Numbered from the stretch's first letter, positions 23,007-29,278 are shown. The stretch: 32,155 nucleotides of DNA from an uncultured Blautia sp. (GCA_937900135.1 CALCDJ010000067.1:1-32155); one strand, 5' to 3'. Notes: generated from the letters alone by a model not told the origin. Translations and numbers: made by a program.

Positions 23007-24269
23007 TTACATCTTTGCAGCTTTCTTTTTCAACGCTTCATGCTTTCCTACTGCATTTTCTTTTCTTAATTCACTGTAAATATTTAGAGTTGTGCTGGCA
23101 TCCTTATGCCCCATAATGCTCTGGATATACTTGATATCATCCATGGTATTCTCCCCAGACACATTTTCACATAGCCAACAACAAAAGGAATGACGGAAGG
23201 TGTGAGGGGTTACGTTATGTAAGTTGGAACCTGTTTCCTTATTATATTTTGCAACGGCTTTTCTTACTACCGCTTCTATGTTCATGTGAGTGATTAAGTT
23301 CCCTTTACTATTCGTAAATATGAAAGGTCTGGTATCATTCACGCTGATCTTTGGCTTTTTTACCATTACTACTTTATCCCATCCAGCTTCTTTTCTCATT
23401 TCCATAAGAATTTCCTTTACATCACCAAGCATCGGGATTTCTCTGATACCATTCTTTGTTTTTGGCGTTCCTAGAATAAACTGGTACTTGCCATTTGTCT
23501 TTGTGTAAACTAGGTTATTATTAATTCTGATTACTTCCCTAGAAAAATCCACATCGTACCATGTAAGTCCCATAATCTCTCCTATACGACATCCAGTCCA
23601 CGCCAACAGATAAAAGAGATTGTAATACTTTGAATATATATTATCGTTACGAATAAACTCTAGTAAATCTCTTTGCTGTTCTTCTTCCAGTGCGTGCTTT
23701 TCGCTTTCTTCTATATTGCTTTTTCTCTTTACAATTCCAAGACATCCCGTTACCGGATTATTACGAACCATATTTTTTTTGATTGCCAGTTTAAAAGAAC
23801 CATTTAGAACCTTATCGACTGCAAGAATGGTTCCTACTCCATTTGTTTTCAACAACTCGAAATAATGTTTTTCAATCATATCTGGCGTCACTTTATTAAC
23901 TTTTTTTCTCCCTAAAGTTTTCTTTATATGGTTTTTATACGCATTTTCCATTCCGTTATAGGTTGAGGGCGCCCAGAAGGCTCTCTGCTGCTCAATGTAT
24001 TCTTCTACAAGCTTAGACACTGACATACTAGCTTCCCACGCTTTTATATCATCTGATATATCTTTTTGTATTCTTACTTTCATTTCCCGAAGGCTCTCTG
24101 TATACTTCTTGCCTTCCGGCATCTGGTCTTCTGGACGCAATCTCCATGAATAAACATCATGTGAGTTTCCTTTATTATCATAATATCTGTAACGGTATCT
24201 CCCAGAACTATCCTGTGATTCTCCTTTTTCAAGTACAATCCCTCTATTATCTCGTCTTTTCTCTGCCAT
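23007..24269 (-). CDS. int: Tyrosine integrase, Tn916-type
   Basis: This 420-residue recombinase starts at the ATG at 24269 (GAGGTG upstream). The N-terminal 80 residues (EKRRDNRGIVLEKGESQ, SGRYRYRYYD, VYSWRL) closely resemble the arm-site-binding domain of Tn916 integrase. A SAM-like core-binding domain follows (about 85-180), then the catalytic domain with Arg228 (TGCRIGE), Lys in TPKTKNG, His356 and Arg359 (HTFRH), His388 (GHKD) and Tyr398 (NIYSEL). All catalytic residues are present, so it should be active in integration and excision. The start lies one base after the stop of the upstream 68-codon gene (TGATATG), implying coupled translation. Confidence 0.95.
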   Translation of the reverse strand: MAEKRRDNRGIVLEKGESQDSSGRYRYRYYDNKGNSHDVYSWRLRPEDQMPEGKKYTESLREMKVRIQKDISDDIKAWEASMSVSKLVEEYIEQQRAFWAPSTYNGMENAYKNHIKKTLGRKKVNKVTPDMIEKHYFELLKTNGVGTILAVDKVLNGSFKLAIKKNMVRNNPVTGCLGIVKRKSNIEESEKHALEEEQQRDLLEFIRNDNIYSKYYNLFYLLAWTGCRIGEIMGLTWYDVDFSREVIRINNNLVYTKTNGKYQFILGTPKTKNGIREIPMLGDVKEILMEMRKEAGWDKVVMVKKPKISVNDTRPFIFTNSKGNLITHMNIEAVVRKAVAKYNKETGSNLHNVTPHTFRHSFCCWLCENVSGENTMDDIKYIQSIMGHKDASTTLNIYSELRKENAVGKHEALKKKAAKM

Positions 24270-24270
24270 A

Positions 24271-24477
24271 TCATTGCACCTCATTTCCTTCTGTATTCCG
24301 CCTGTATTCGTCCATATCCACCAAGAAAGCGTTACACACAATAAAATCATTGCTTTCTATCATCCGGGCAAGCTGTGACCTGTTTACAAGCATTTTCTGG
24401 CGTTCTGTGAAGTTAGATTCCTTCCCCAGAGTGAACCGGAGCCGCTTCTTGTATTCCACTAAATATCCATTCTTCAT
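24271..24477 (-). CDS. Small basic protein before the integrase
   Basis: This 68-residue basic protein (MKNGYLVEYKKRLRF...) has an ERQKMLVNRSQLARMIESND stretch that could form a helix-turn-helix. It sits immediately upstream of int with coupled stop and start, the place where many elements encode an excisionase or directionality factor. It does not match Tn916 Xis by eye. TGAAAGGGAATAC lies upstream as ribosome site. The excisionase role is inference from position. Confidence 0.6.
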   Translation of the reverse strand: MKNGYLVEYKKRLRFTLGKESNFTERQKMLVNRSQLARMIESNDFIVCNAFLVDMDEYRRNTEGNEVQ

Positions 24478-24543
24478 AAGTATTCCCTTTCATGTAAAGC
24501 CCAAATGGGCAGCAGTACGCCGCCCTATGGTTCCTTATTTTTC

Positions 24544-24771
24544 CTATATGATCTTGCTGTCCTCAATTACCTTTTCTAGCTTCTTGTTTATGTCTGTAAG
24601 TCTGCTTTCAATCTCAAGCAAGGAATAGTCCAGCGTATTTTCCGGAACCCCGGCAACTTCCACAGCTTTTTCATTAACTAATGTCTGCAATACTTCTACC
24701 AATGCAGCCTGTCTTTCGTAGTCGAATAGTAAATCTTCTAAAATTTCCAAAACTTCTCTGTCTGCTTTCAT
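24544..24771 (-). CDS. Small helical hypothetical protein
   Basis: This 75-residue acidic, leucine-rich protein (ADREVLEILEDLLFDYERQ; later LLEIESRLTDINKKLEKV) is likely all-helical, perhaps coiled-coil. The ribosome site is TAAAGGAAAGAA next to the ATG. A 35-nt hairpin lies just upstream. Probably part of the minus-strand int operon. No family recognised. Confidence 0.6.
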   Translation of the reverse strand: MKADREVLEILEDLLFDYERQAALVEVLQTLVNEKAVEVAGVPENTLDYSLLEIESRLTDINKKLEKVIEDSKII

Positions 24772-24790
24772 TTCTTTCCTTTACTTCCTA

Positions 24791-24895
24791 CCCGGAAATA
24801 CTGTATAATATGGCAGTAATCCGGGCTTTTGCTTTGTTGTCTGGTTACTTGCCCCTGTCAGAATGGCGGTTCTGGCAAGGGCGCTTTTTTATTTT
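24791..24895 (+). ncRNA. Possible small plus-strand RNA ending in a strong terminator
   Basis: A terminator hairpin stands on the plus strand: 24851-24863 pairs with 24870-24882 (12 of 13 steps, loop TGGCGG), then GCTTTTTTATTTT. It faces opposite to all neighbouring genes. TATAAT at 24804-24809 with TTTACT 18 bp upstream could start a transcript of about 75 nt. An outer inverted repeat CCCGGA/TCCGGG (24791-24825) surrounds that -10 box. The same hairpins would lie in the leader of the 75-residue gene on the minus strand, where no T run follows. Confidence 0.35.
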
Positions 24896-24963
24896 ACGAT
24901 TTCATGTACTTTCGCTGTCATGATTCCACCAATGAAAACAAGTGCAATTTCCAGTACCGTCAC
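24889..24963 (-). CDS. 24-residue membrane peptide, coupled start
   Basis: The GTG start at 24963 overlaps the stop of the preceding 113-codon gene as GTGA, with AGAGGGGGTGACA as ribosome site. The peptide (TVLEIALVFIGGIMTAKVHEIVK after the start Met; landmarks only) has one short hydrophobic helix and a basic C-terminus. Too short for family assignment. The overlap, ribosome site and hydrophobic pattern suggest a real small protein of the int operon. Confidence 0.5.
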   Translation of the reverse strand: MTVLEIALVFIGGIMTAKVHEIVK

Positions 24964-25301
24964 ACTGTCACCCCCTCTGTGGCTTCATGTACCTGTGATC
25001 TGCCAAAGAACCTTGCCTTGTATGTAGCTCCGTCCCCTCTACTTCCCCAGATTAACTCTGTTCCGAATAACGCTTTGCATCCGTGGATTACTTCATAACC
25101 TAAAGCCTTCCATCCGCTCCAAGTATTTACCTCTTCTGTTACGCCAGCTGCTTCTCTGGCTCTCTCAATGCGTTTCTGGTTGATTTCCTCAGCCTTGGCA
25201 GATAACCATGATCTGTGAAGTGCTTCTGCAAATGTTACCTTTGCTTTACGGAAGATTTTCCATGCCTTTGTCATAATGTGGCTTAAATCATATTTCTTCA
25301 T
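24960..25301 (-). CDS. Small element-borne protein, first gene of the int operon
   Basis: A 113-residue basic protein starts at the ATG at 25301 (AGAAGGGAGC upstream). The N-terminal half (KYDLSHIMTKAWKIFRKAK, FAEALHRSWLSAKAEE) is helical and of a type seen in small phage and plasmid proteins of Firmicutes. The second half contains TWSGWKALGYEVIHGCKAL and GDGATYKARFFGR. Function unknown. It is the first gene after the iteron-covered promoter at 25454-25483, so it should be controlled together with the 24-, 75- and 68-residue proteins and the integrase. Confidence 0.7.
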   Translation of the reverse strand: MKKYDLSHIMTKAWKIFRKAKVTFAEALHRSWLSAKAEEINQKRIERAREAAGVTEEVNTWSGWKALGYEVIHGCKALFGTELIWGSRGDGATYKARFFGRSQVHEATEGVTV

Positions 25302-25453
25302 ATTGTTTGCTCCCTTCTGTAGTTTTCTGGAAAGCATCCGGTCAAATCATCTTCCTGGCTATTGGTTGTTGCTCCCTTCGCTCACTCACAGGTATATGGT
25401 TTTTGACTTCACATCTTTTCGGGATGTTCGTTTGCTGTTCCTTTAACTGTCTT

Positions 25454-25483
25454 TATTATATCGTATATGGTCGTATATGTCCA
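25454..25483 (-). promoter_or_regulatory. Strong promoter of the int operon
   Basis: Minus strand: TGGACA (25483-25478, 5 of 6 matches), 17-bp spacer, TATAAT (25460-25455). Iteron 1 (25464-25478) occupies the spacer, so a protein bound there would block it. Confidence 0.7.
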
Positions 25484-25542
25484 TTTGCACAATCCACAAA
25501 TATATGGTCGTATTTTTATTTATTTTGTATATGGTCGTATAT
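25464..25542. repeat. Three iterons TATATGGTCGTAT, likely operator
   Basis: Direct repeats of TATATGGTCGTAT(AT) lie at 25464-25478, 25501-25515 (last two bases TT) and 25528-25542. They sit between two divergent promoters: iteron 1 in the minus-strand promoter, iteron 3 over the -35 region of the plus-strand promoter. The ribbon-helix-helix protein encoded at once downstream is the natural candidate to bind them. This is inference. Confidence 0.7.
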
Positions 25543-25549
25543 TGCTATT

Positions 25550-25560
25550 TGTGATATAAT
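25550..25560 (+). promoter_or_regulatory. Extended -10 promoter of the RHH gene
   Basis: TGATATAAT (25552-25560) is an extended -10 box. No consensus -35 is visible; that position is occupied by iteron 3. It is about 70 bp upstream of the gene. Confidence 0.55.
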
Positions 25561-25629
25561 GAAGGTACAGTGGAAGAGGTGTATCTATTTTTTGACGCCC
25601 CACTGAATACCATGAAAGGAAGCGTAACA

Positions 25630-25845
25630 ATGCCAGAAGATAAAAAAAGCAAGTACAGAGGTTTTACGCCTGCGCAAGCCGAAGCGCATAAAAGATATAT
25701 GGAAAACTTCGTGGAAGTCAAAGTAAGAATGACCGCCGATAACAGAAGTAAAATAAAATCCCATGCAGCAGAACACGGCGAAAGCGTCAATGCCTTTATC
25801 AATCGTGCCATTAATGAAACTATGGAACGTGACCAAAGCAAATAA
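25630..25845 (+). CDS. Ribbon-helix-helix DNA-binding regulator
   Basis: A 71-residue protein starts at the ATG at 25630 (AAAGGAAGC upstream). Upstream in-frame ATGs at 25570 and 25612 lack a ribosome site. The C-terminal part VEVKVRMTADNRSKIKSHA followed by GESVNAFINRAINETM is a classic Arc/CopG-type ribbon-helix-helix: a beta strand, then two helices with the SVNAFIN turn. Such proteins bind short repeats as dimers. Three iterons overlap its own promoter and the divergent int-operon promoter, so it probably represses both and acts as the element's switch. It is the only plus-strand protein gene of the element here. Confidence 0.82.
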   Translation: MPEDKKSKYRGFTPAQAEAHKRYMENFVEVKVRMTADNRSKIKSHAAEHGESVNAFINRAINETMERDQSK

Positions 25846-25918
25846 CCGTTACCATCAGTCACCAATTTTCAAAACAATTGGCAACCAAAAAATCAGTATT
25901 TATGCGGGTTTGCAGACA

Positions 25919-26033
25919 CGGTTGCCAAGTTGCCGGGTTGCCAACGTTTTCCTATATAGGGATTTTTTAAATATATATTTAAAACTACTCTATACTGGAA
26001 AAGTTTTTTTTCGCGGGCAACTGGGCAACTGAT
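25919..26033 (+). ncRNA. Long imperfect hairpin upstream of the hairpin array
   Basis: Direct GTTGCC repeats (25921-25943) face the inverse GGCAAC repeats (26015-26028), and GTTTTCCTATATAG (25946-25959) faces CTATACTGGAAAAG (25990-26003). Together they form a stem of about 50 steps with small bulges around an AT-rich tip. It could be the 5' domain of the RNA that holds the array, or a DNA structure. No protein gene is supported in 25846-26046. Confidence 0.5.
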
Positions 26034-26046
26034 GTTTTGTTTAAGA

Positions 26047-26439
26047 GCCCGGCTCAATCTTGCGCTCGGCTTAAAATTTAGCTCAGCAACCAATCCAATT
26101 TTGGTTTCGTTAACGGACGCAATTTTGCGCTCGTTGGTAAGGGTAATTTTGCTCTCACCTTCAACCACAGGTATTTCCCCTTCGTTGACTCGCCACTTTT
26201 GGCGACTCACTTTGAGCTGACCACAATTTTGTTGTAAGTTGGCTTAAGAAGGCGTAGGAATTTCGACAGCTTTTCTAATTTTTTAGAAAACGTATCGGAT
26301 ACTAAATTTTTAGTAATCGCAATGAAAGTAGAATATAATCTGACAGCGCAATCTTGCTCTGTCCTCTGACGGCTCAATTTTGAGCAGTCAACTTTATTTC
26401 TGACTGGGGAATTATTCCTAATCCAATTTTGGCTTCGGC
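26047..26439 (+). ncRNA. Tandem array of 24-nt hairpins with AAUUUU loops
   Basis: Units of 9-nt arm, 6-nt loop and 9-nt arm are seen at 26047-26070, 26064-26087 (alternative to the first), 26088-26111, 26112-26135, 26136-26159, 26163-26186 (weak), 26186-26209, 26216-26239, 26264-26297 (longer), 26296-26319, 26341-26364, 26367-26390 and 26416-26439 (weak). Most pair at 7 or 8 of 9 positions counting G-U. The loops are AATTTT or one-base variants, usually closed by C-G. Arm sequences differ from unit to unit. About seven G-T pairs but only two A-C mismatches occur on the plus strand, so the plus strand is the folded one. A plus-strand terminator follows at 26485. No known RNA class recognised. 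Confidence 0.7.
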
Positions 26440-26484
26440 TCTGCTGATCTGAAATCTTTGACATAAACCCACAGAAGGAGAGTT

Positions 26485-26524
26485 CCCGGCTTTTCAGTTC
26501 TTGGCTGATCTGCCGGGTTTTTTC
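26485..26524 (+). terminator. Intrinsic terminator after the hairpin array
   Basis: CCCGGC (26485-26490) pairs with GCCGGG (26512-26517), with an inner CAG/CTG pairing, followed by six T. Confidence 0.75.
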
Positions 26525-26608
26525 TATGTTCGGGGTTCCGATCTGCATGTCACACTTAAACTCAAGGACATTTGGCTTTCAGTCATTGCCTAAACCTCAT
26601 ATACTGAT

Positions 26609-26682
26609 CCGGTGCGTCCGCACTGGCAGCAGGTGGGATTGCTATTGGTAAGGGCATCCATTGTCTGGACGTCATTTTTTTA
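26609..26682 (+). terminator. Second plus-strand hairpin and terminator
   Basis: CCGGTGC/GCACTGG with a 4-nt loop (26609-26626) precedes GGCATCCA/TGGACGTC (26653-26673, one mismatch) followed by A and seven T. The stretch 26525-26682 has no protein gene. It may be a second small plus-strand RNA or readthrough insurance. Confidence 0.45.
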
Positions 26683-26696
26683 TTTACACCTTAACG

Positions 26697-26774
26697 AGCA
26701 AAAATAGCAGAAATAGCAAAAACCTTTCCATGGTCATATTTCATGTCATTTTTGATATTATTGCTATTATTGCT
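26697..26774. repeat. 26-bp imperfect inverted repeat built on AGCAATAAT
   Basis: The left arm 26697-26722 and the inverse of 26749-26774 agree at 22 of 26 positions. The AGCAATAATAGCAA motif of the right arm (reverse strand) recurs inside the primase gene at 31068-31096 and 29745-29771. A left-arm-like stretch also occurs at 31018-31044. Confidence 0.6.
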
Positions 26775-26802
26775 ACAGCCACCAAGGATATCAATTTATC
26801 TT

Positions 26803-27117
26803 TTAACTGTAGTAGCTTGGTGGAATAACAAACTGCTGCGCCTTATGATTCTCCGCTGTTCCCTCGCTGTTCAATTCCATCATCTGCCTTTTAGCTTCCT
26901 CTTCACTCACTCCCAGAATCTCCGCTGCTTCTGCCGGAAAGAATTGTTCGTCTATTCCAAATTCTTCCGCTATTGCCATCCGGATTCCGGTATAAATCAT
27001 ACTGTAGGAAAATCCCTCAGCTTCTCCGCTGTCTATGATTTTCTCTATCCCTTCCATATCCAGACCTAAATTTCCATATTAATTTTTCACGTTATTTAAA
27101 ATGTCTTCTCTTGTCAT
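26803..27117 (-). pseudogene. Small element gene broken by an in-frame TAA
   Basis: A good start (ATG at 27117, AATAGGAGTGAT upstream) opens MTREDILNNVKN, then TAA at 27081-27079. The same frame continues YGNLGLDMEGIEKII... to 26803, for 104 codons in all. The remaining 84-residue frame from the ATG at 27057 has only a weak ribosome site. AEAAEILGVSEEEAKRQMME looks like a helical DNA-binding segment. One base change would restore the gene. Function unknown. Confidence 0.6.
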
Positions 27118-27162
27118 GCTTTTATCACTCCTATTCGCTGTAATCCTGTTTATATTGCGTTT

Positions 27163-27344
27163 TTACGCTTCCAATACCGTTACCCTTACAAATTCCTCAC
27201 CCGTTACATAAAAATGGATTCCAGGGGCTGTTTTGCTCGTTGTTGCACATCTATAACATACTGATTTCCAGTTTCAAAAACTGATCTGAGAACAAAATAT
27301 TTTTCTTGGGGCATAGGCGGTCGTGAGATTTTACTAAATTCCAT
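27163..27344 (-). pseudogene. Small element gene with a one-base frameshift
   Basis: The ATG at 27344 opens MEFSKISRPPMPQEKYFVL... and stops at 27204 after 46 residues. The next frame continues PGIHFYVTGEEFVRVTVLEA to the stop at 27163. The two join smoothly if the CCCC run near 27220 had one more C, giving about 60 residues. A real deletion or an assembly error in the run would both explain it. It overlaps the end of the sigma gene by 11 nt. Function unknown. Confidence 0.5.
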
Positions 27345-28347
27345 TACCAGAACGCCGGGGGAGTCTTCTTCCACGTCTGATCTTTTCCATATCCCTTTCT
27401 ACCAATACATCTATAATGTACCTGTTTTCCTCAAAATCTTCGCCCCATATCTCCCTGTAATAGTTAAGACGTGACGCCCTCAATTCCTGTTCTTTTTCTA
27501 GCATCTTCATGGCTGTTCTTTCCGTGGAACTTGTCCATGATCTGCTGAAAGTGCCAATGCCGTTACCAGATAAGCCACTGCTGTATATCCGGTCATCTGG
27601 GTAAAACTCTCTCAGTCTTCTGGAACGTTTGGGATTCCTCAGTGTACGCAATCCCTGTTCCTTTAACTGTCTGATACGTTCGATGGTCACGCCATTGGCT
27701 TCTCCAATCTCTTTTAAGGTCATGTTGTCTTTGTAGTATTTCTTTATCACGCCAGACTGCTGCTCCGGCAGTTCTCCTACCATGCCTCATAACACCTTTG
27801 AAAGCTGTTCATGCTCTACGCTGTCCAGTACCGCTTGTTTATCATCCTTACAGTCCGGCACAATCTCATGAAGGGAAAGTTCCCCATCTTCACCAACAGG
27901 TTTATCCAGACTACCTATATTTGCCATTCTGGCAAGTCTTTTGAATGCCCTTAGCTGTTTTACGGTCATGTCCATAGCATGGCTCATTTCCGCTTCTGTA
28001 GGCATTCTACAGTATTTCTGCTGAAACGCCTGTACAATCCTGTTGTACTGTATGATCCTACTTTGCTGTCCTTCTGGAATGCGTACCGTTCCATTCCTTT
28101 TTATGTAACGAACCATAACTTGCTTTATCCAGTACGTTGCATAATTGATAAATGGTACTCCCTTGGTCTGATCGTAACGCCTGACAGCTTCCTGTAGCCC
28201 CAGGTATCCTTCTTGCATCAAATCATCCAGTTCCGCACGTTCTCTGTATTTCCATGCGATATGAGCCACCATGCCAGTATTCTGGTTCCATAGCTGTTCC
28301 ATGTTCTCTTTTACGTCTTTCTTTTCAACAAGTTCTTCGTTGGTCAT
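27334..28347 (-). pseudogene. Phage-type sigma-70 factor split by an in-frame TGA
   Basis: The first part (28347-27787, 186 residues) has sigma region 2 (RAELDDLMQEGYLGLQEAVRRYD, FINYATYWIKQVMVRYI; landmarks) and region 3 (GRMANIGSLDKPVGED-like stretch). It ends SKVL-TGA. The same frame continues GMVGELPEQQSGVIKKYY into region 4 (MTLKEIGEANGVTIERIRQL) and a tail with SRSWTSSTE, ending at 27334. Related factors, as I recall them, read through with Trp at this point, so TGG to TGA is likely. AAAGGTG sits nine bases before an ATG just after the stop, so region 4 might also be made separately. The gene heads the group of three damaged genes. Confidence 0.75.
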
Positions 28348-28441
28348 ACTTTCCCCTTTCCATAATGTATAAGTAAGCCTGTATATTCCCGGCAGATAGT
28401 AAAATGCGAAGCGGCAGCAGTTGTTTCGGTTTCTGGTTGCA

Positions 28442-28660
28442 CTATATTTTTATAGTGTTTTCAAACAACGTTTTGAGAAATTTGTGTGAGAAATGCAGGC
28501 ATAAGTGGTCGTGGAAGTGCGCCGGGAGATTTTCAAGGTCCCCCCGGTACCACACCACCTCTCCAGCCATCATAAAGCCTTTACCAAAACAGGGATGCAT
28601 TTTATTTCCAATTACTTCCCTGTGTTCTTTACATACTCTCTGCCGGTTCTGCTGCTGCAT
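28442..28660 (-). CDS. Small Cys/His-rich hypothetical protein
   Basis: A 72-residue protein begins MQQQNRQRVCKEHREVIG. Later come HPCFGKGFMMAGEVVWYRGD and HFHDHLCLHFSHKF. Several Cys and His could bind zinc, but no known motif is recognised. The ribosome site is AGAAGGGAACC. It starts 21 bp after the upstream gene, in the same operon. Confidence 0.6.
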   Translation of the reverse strand: MQQQNRQRVCKEHREVIGNKMHPCFGKGFMMAGEVVWYRGDLENLPAHFHDHLCLHFSHKFLKTLFENTIKI

Positions 28661-28681
28661 CCGGTTCCCTTCTGCCCCGGC

Positions 28682-28966
28682 TTACTCCGGGAACTGCTGC
28701 AAATATTTCCTTGCGCTCTGCAATGCTTCCATGGTTCCCAGTGATCTGTTCTCTAATGTCCGGATGAACTGCATCACTTCGCTTCTGCTTGCTGGCAGAT
28801 AATAACCGCCCGGTGGAATGGTACTAGAAAGAATGACTGCACCTCTCCGGCGTTCCCTCTCGATCTGCTTCTGTACAGCCCTTACACTATCAAGCCCGGT
28901 AACCGCTGCCAGATACTCCGGTGATAATGCATTCTGTATTCCTGTATGTAAGATTTCTTCTACCAT
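28682..28966 (-). CDS. Small winged-helix-like protein
   Basis: A 94-residue protein. ALSPEYLAAVTGLDSVRAVQ followed by KQIERERRRGAVILSST looks like a helix-turn-helix plus wing, as in small phage DNA-binding proteins. PGGYYLPASRSEVMQFIRTL follows. The ribosome site is GGAAAGGAAATAA. A hairpin pair with plus-strand terminator shape precedes it. DNA binding is inferred from pattern only. Confidence 0.65.
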   Translation of the reverse strand: MVEEILHTGIQNALSPEYLAAVTGLDSVRAVQKQIERERRRGAVILSSTIPPGGYYLPASRSEVMQFIRTLENRSLGTMEALQSARKYLQQFPE

Positions 28967-28979
28967 TTTATTTCCTTTC

Positions 28980-29077
28980 CGGCTGGAATCATGGTATTAT
29001 TACCTTGTGTTGTGCATGGCTTCCAGCCTTGTACTGCTGCCCCTCGGGAAAGTTGCCGCTTTCCTTTGGGGCTTTTT
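28980..29077 (+). ncRNA. Second inter-gene hairpin pair with plus-strand terminator
   Basis: GGCTGGAA (28981-28988) pairs with TTCCAGCC (29020-29027). Then GCCCC-TCG-GGAAAG pairs with CTTTCC-TTT-GGGGC (29039-29072), followed by TTTTTGTTT on the plus strand. TATTAT at 28995-29000 lies in the first loop. The layout matches 24791-24895: minus gene stop, A-run and GC hairpin, second hairpin, ribosome site of the next minus gene. Confidence 0.35.
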
Positions 29078-29079
29078 GT

Positions 29080-29241
29080 TTAATTCTCTGGCATATAGAA
29101 CACTACTTCGCCATTCCTGTACGCTGTTAAGATTTCTTCAAACACTTCCTTACTTCTCTCAAGGGTTTCGTAACTTCCTAAATCAAAACATTTACGCGGT
29201 TCTGTTTTAATAGCCCAATCATATTCGCTGTTTTGTGCCAT
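29080..29241 (-). CDS. 53-residue acidic protein
   Basis: The ATG at 29241 opens MAQNSEYDWAIKTEPRKCFD and the protein ends EVVFYMPEN at 29080. The frame stays open upstream to near 29300 without another ATG. AAGGA lies 13 bases before the ATG, a loose spacing, so the start is uncertain. It fills the gap between the 82- and 94-residue genes, in the operon's direction, and its codons look used. No family recognised. Confidence 0.55.
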   Translation of the reverse strand: MAQNSEYDWAIKTEPRKCFDLGSYETLERSKEVFEEILTAYRNGEVVFYMPEN

Positions 29242-29278
29242 ATCTATAAACAAATCCTTAAATTCTACTATCCTTTTT

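Noticed and set aside
24851..24895. Terminator of the minus-strand 24- or 113-residue gene.
   Set aside because: On the minus strand the hairpin is preceded, not followed, by the A/T run, so it has terminator form only on the plus strand.
26047..26439. CRISPR array or type III toxin-antitoxin RNA repeats.
   Set aside because: CRISPR and ToxI repeats keep sequence identity between units. Here only the loop is constant and the arms differ, there are no spacers, and no cas or ToxN-like gene is adjacent.
25893..26548. Minus-strand open frames of 105 and 113 codons across the hairpin array, one with an 8-residue periodicity (ExKIxxxN-like).
   Set aside because: The 24-nt hairpin period is a multiple of three and so creates a false peptide repeat. 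The frames lack ribosome sites, the spacing shifts out of frame (23, 28, 30 nt), and pairing evidence favours a plus-strand RNA.
27787..27789. The sigma-factor UGA as selenocysteine or as general reassignment of UGA to Trp.
   Set aside because: No SECIS-like hairpin is evident directly after it, and other genes of the element and host end at UGA normally.
27593..27790. 65-codon frame starting at the sigma stop (ATGA overlap).
   Set aside because: It is another frame of the region-4 coding sequence, which has clear homology signatures.
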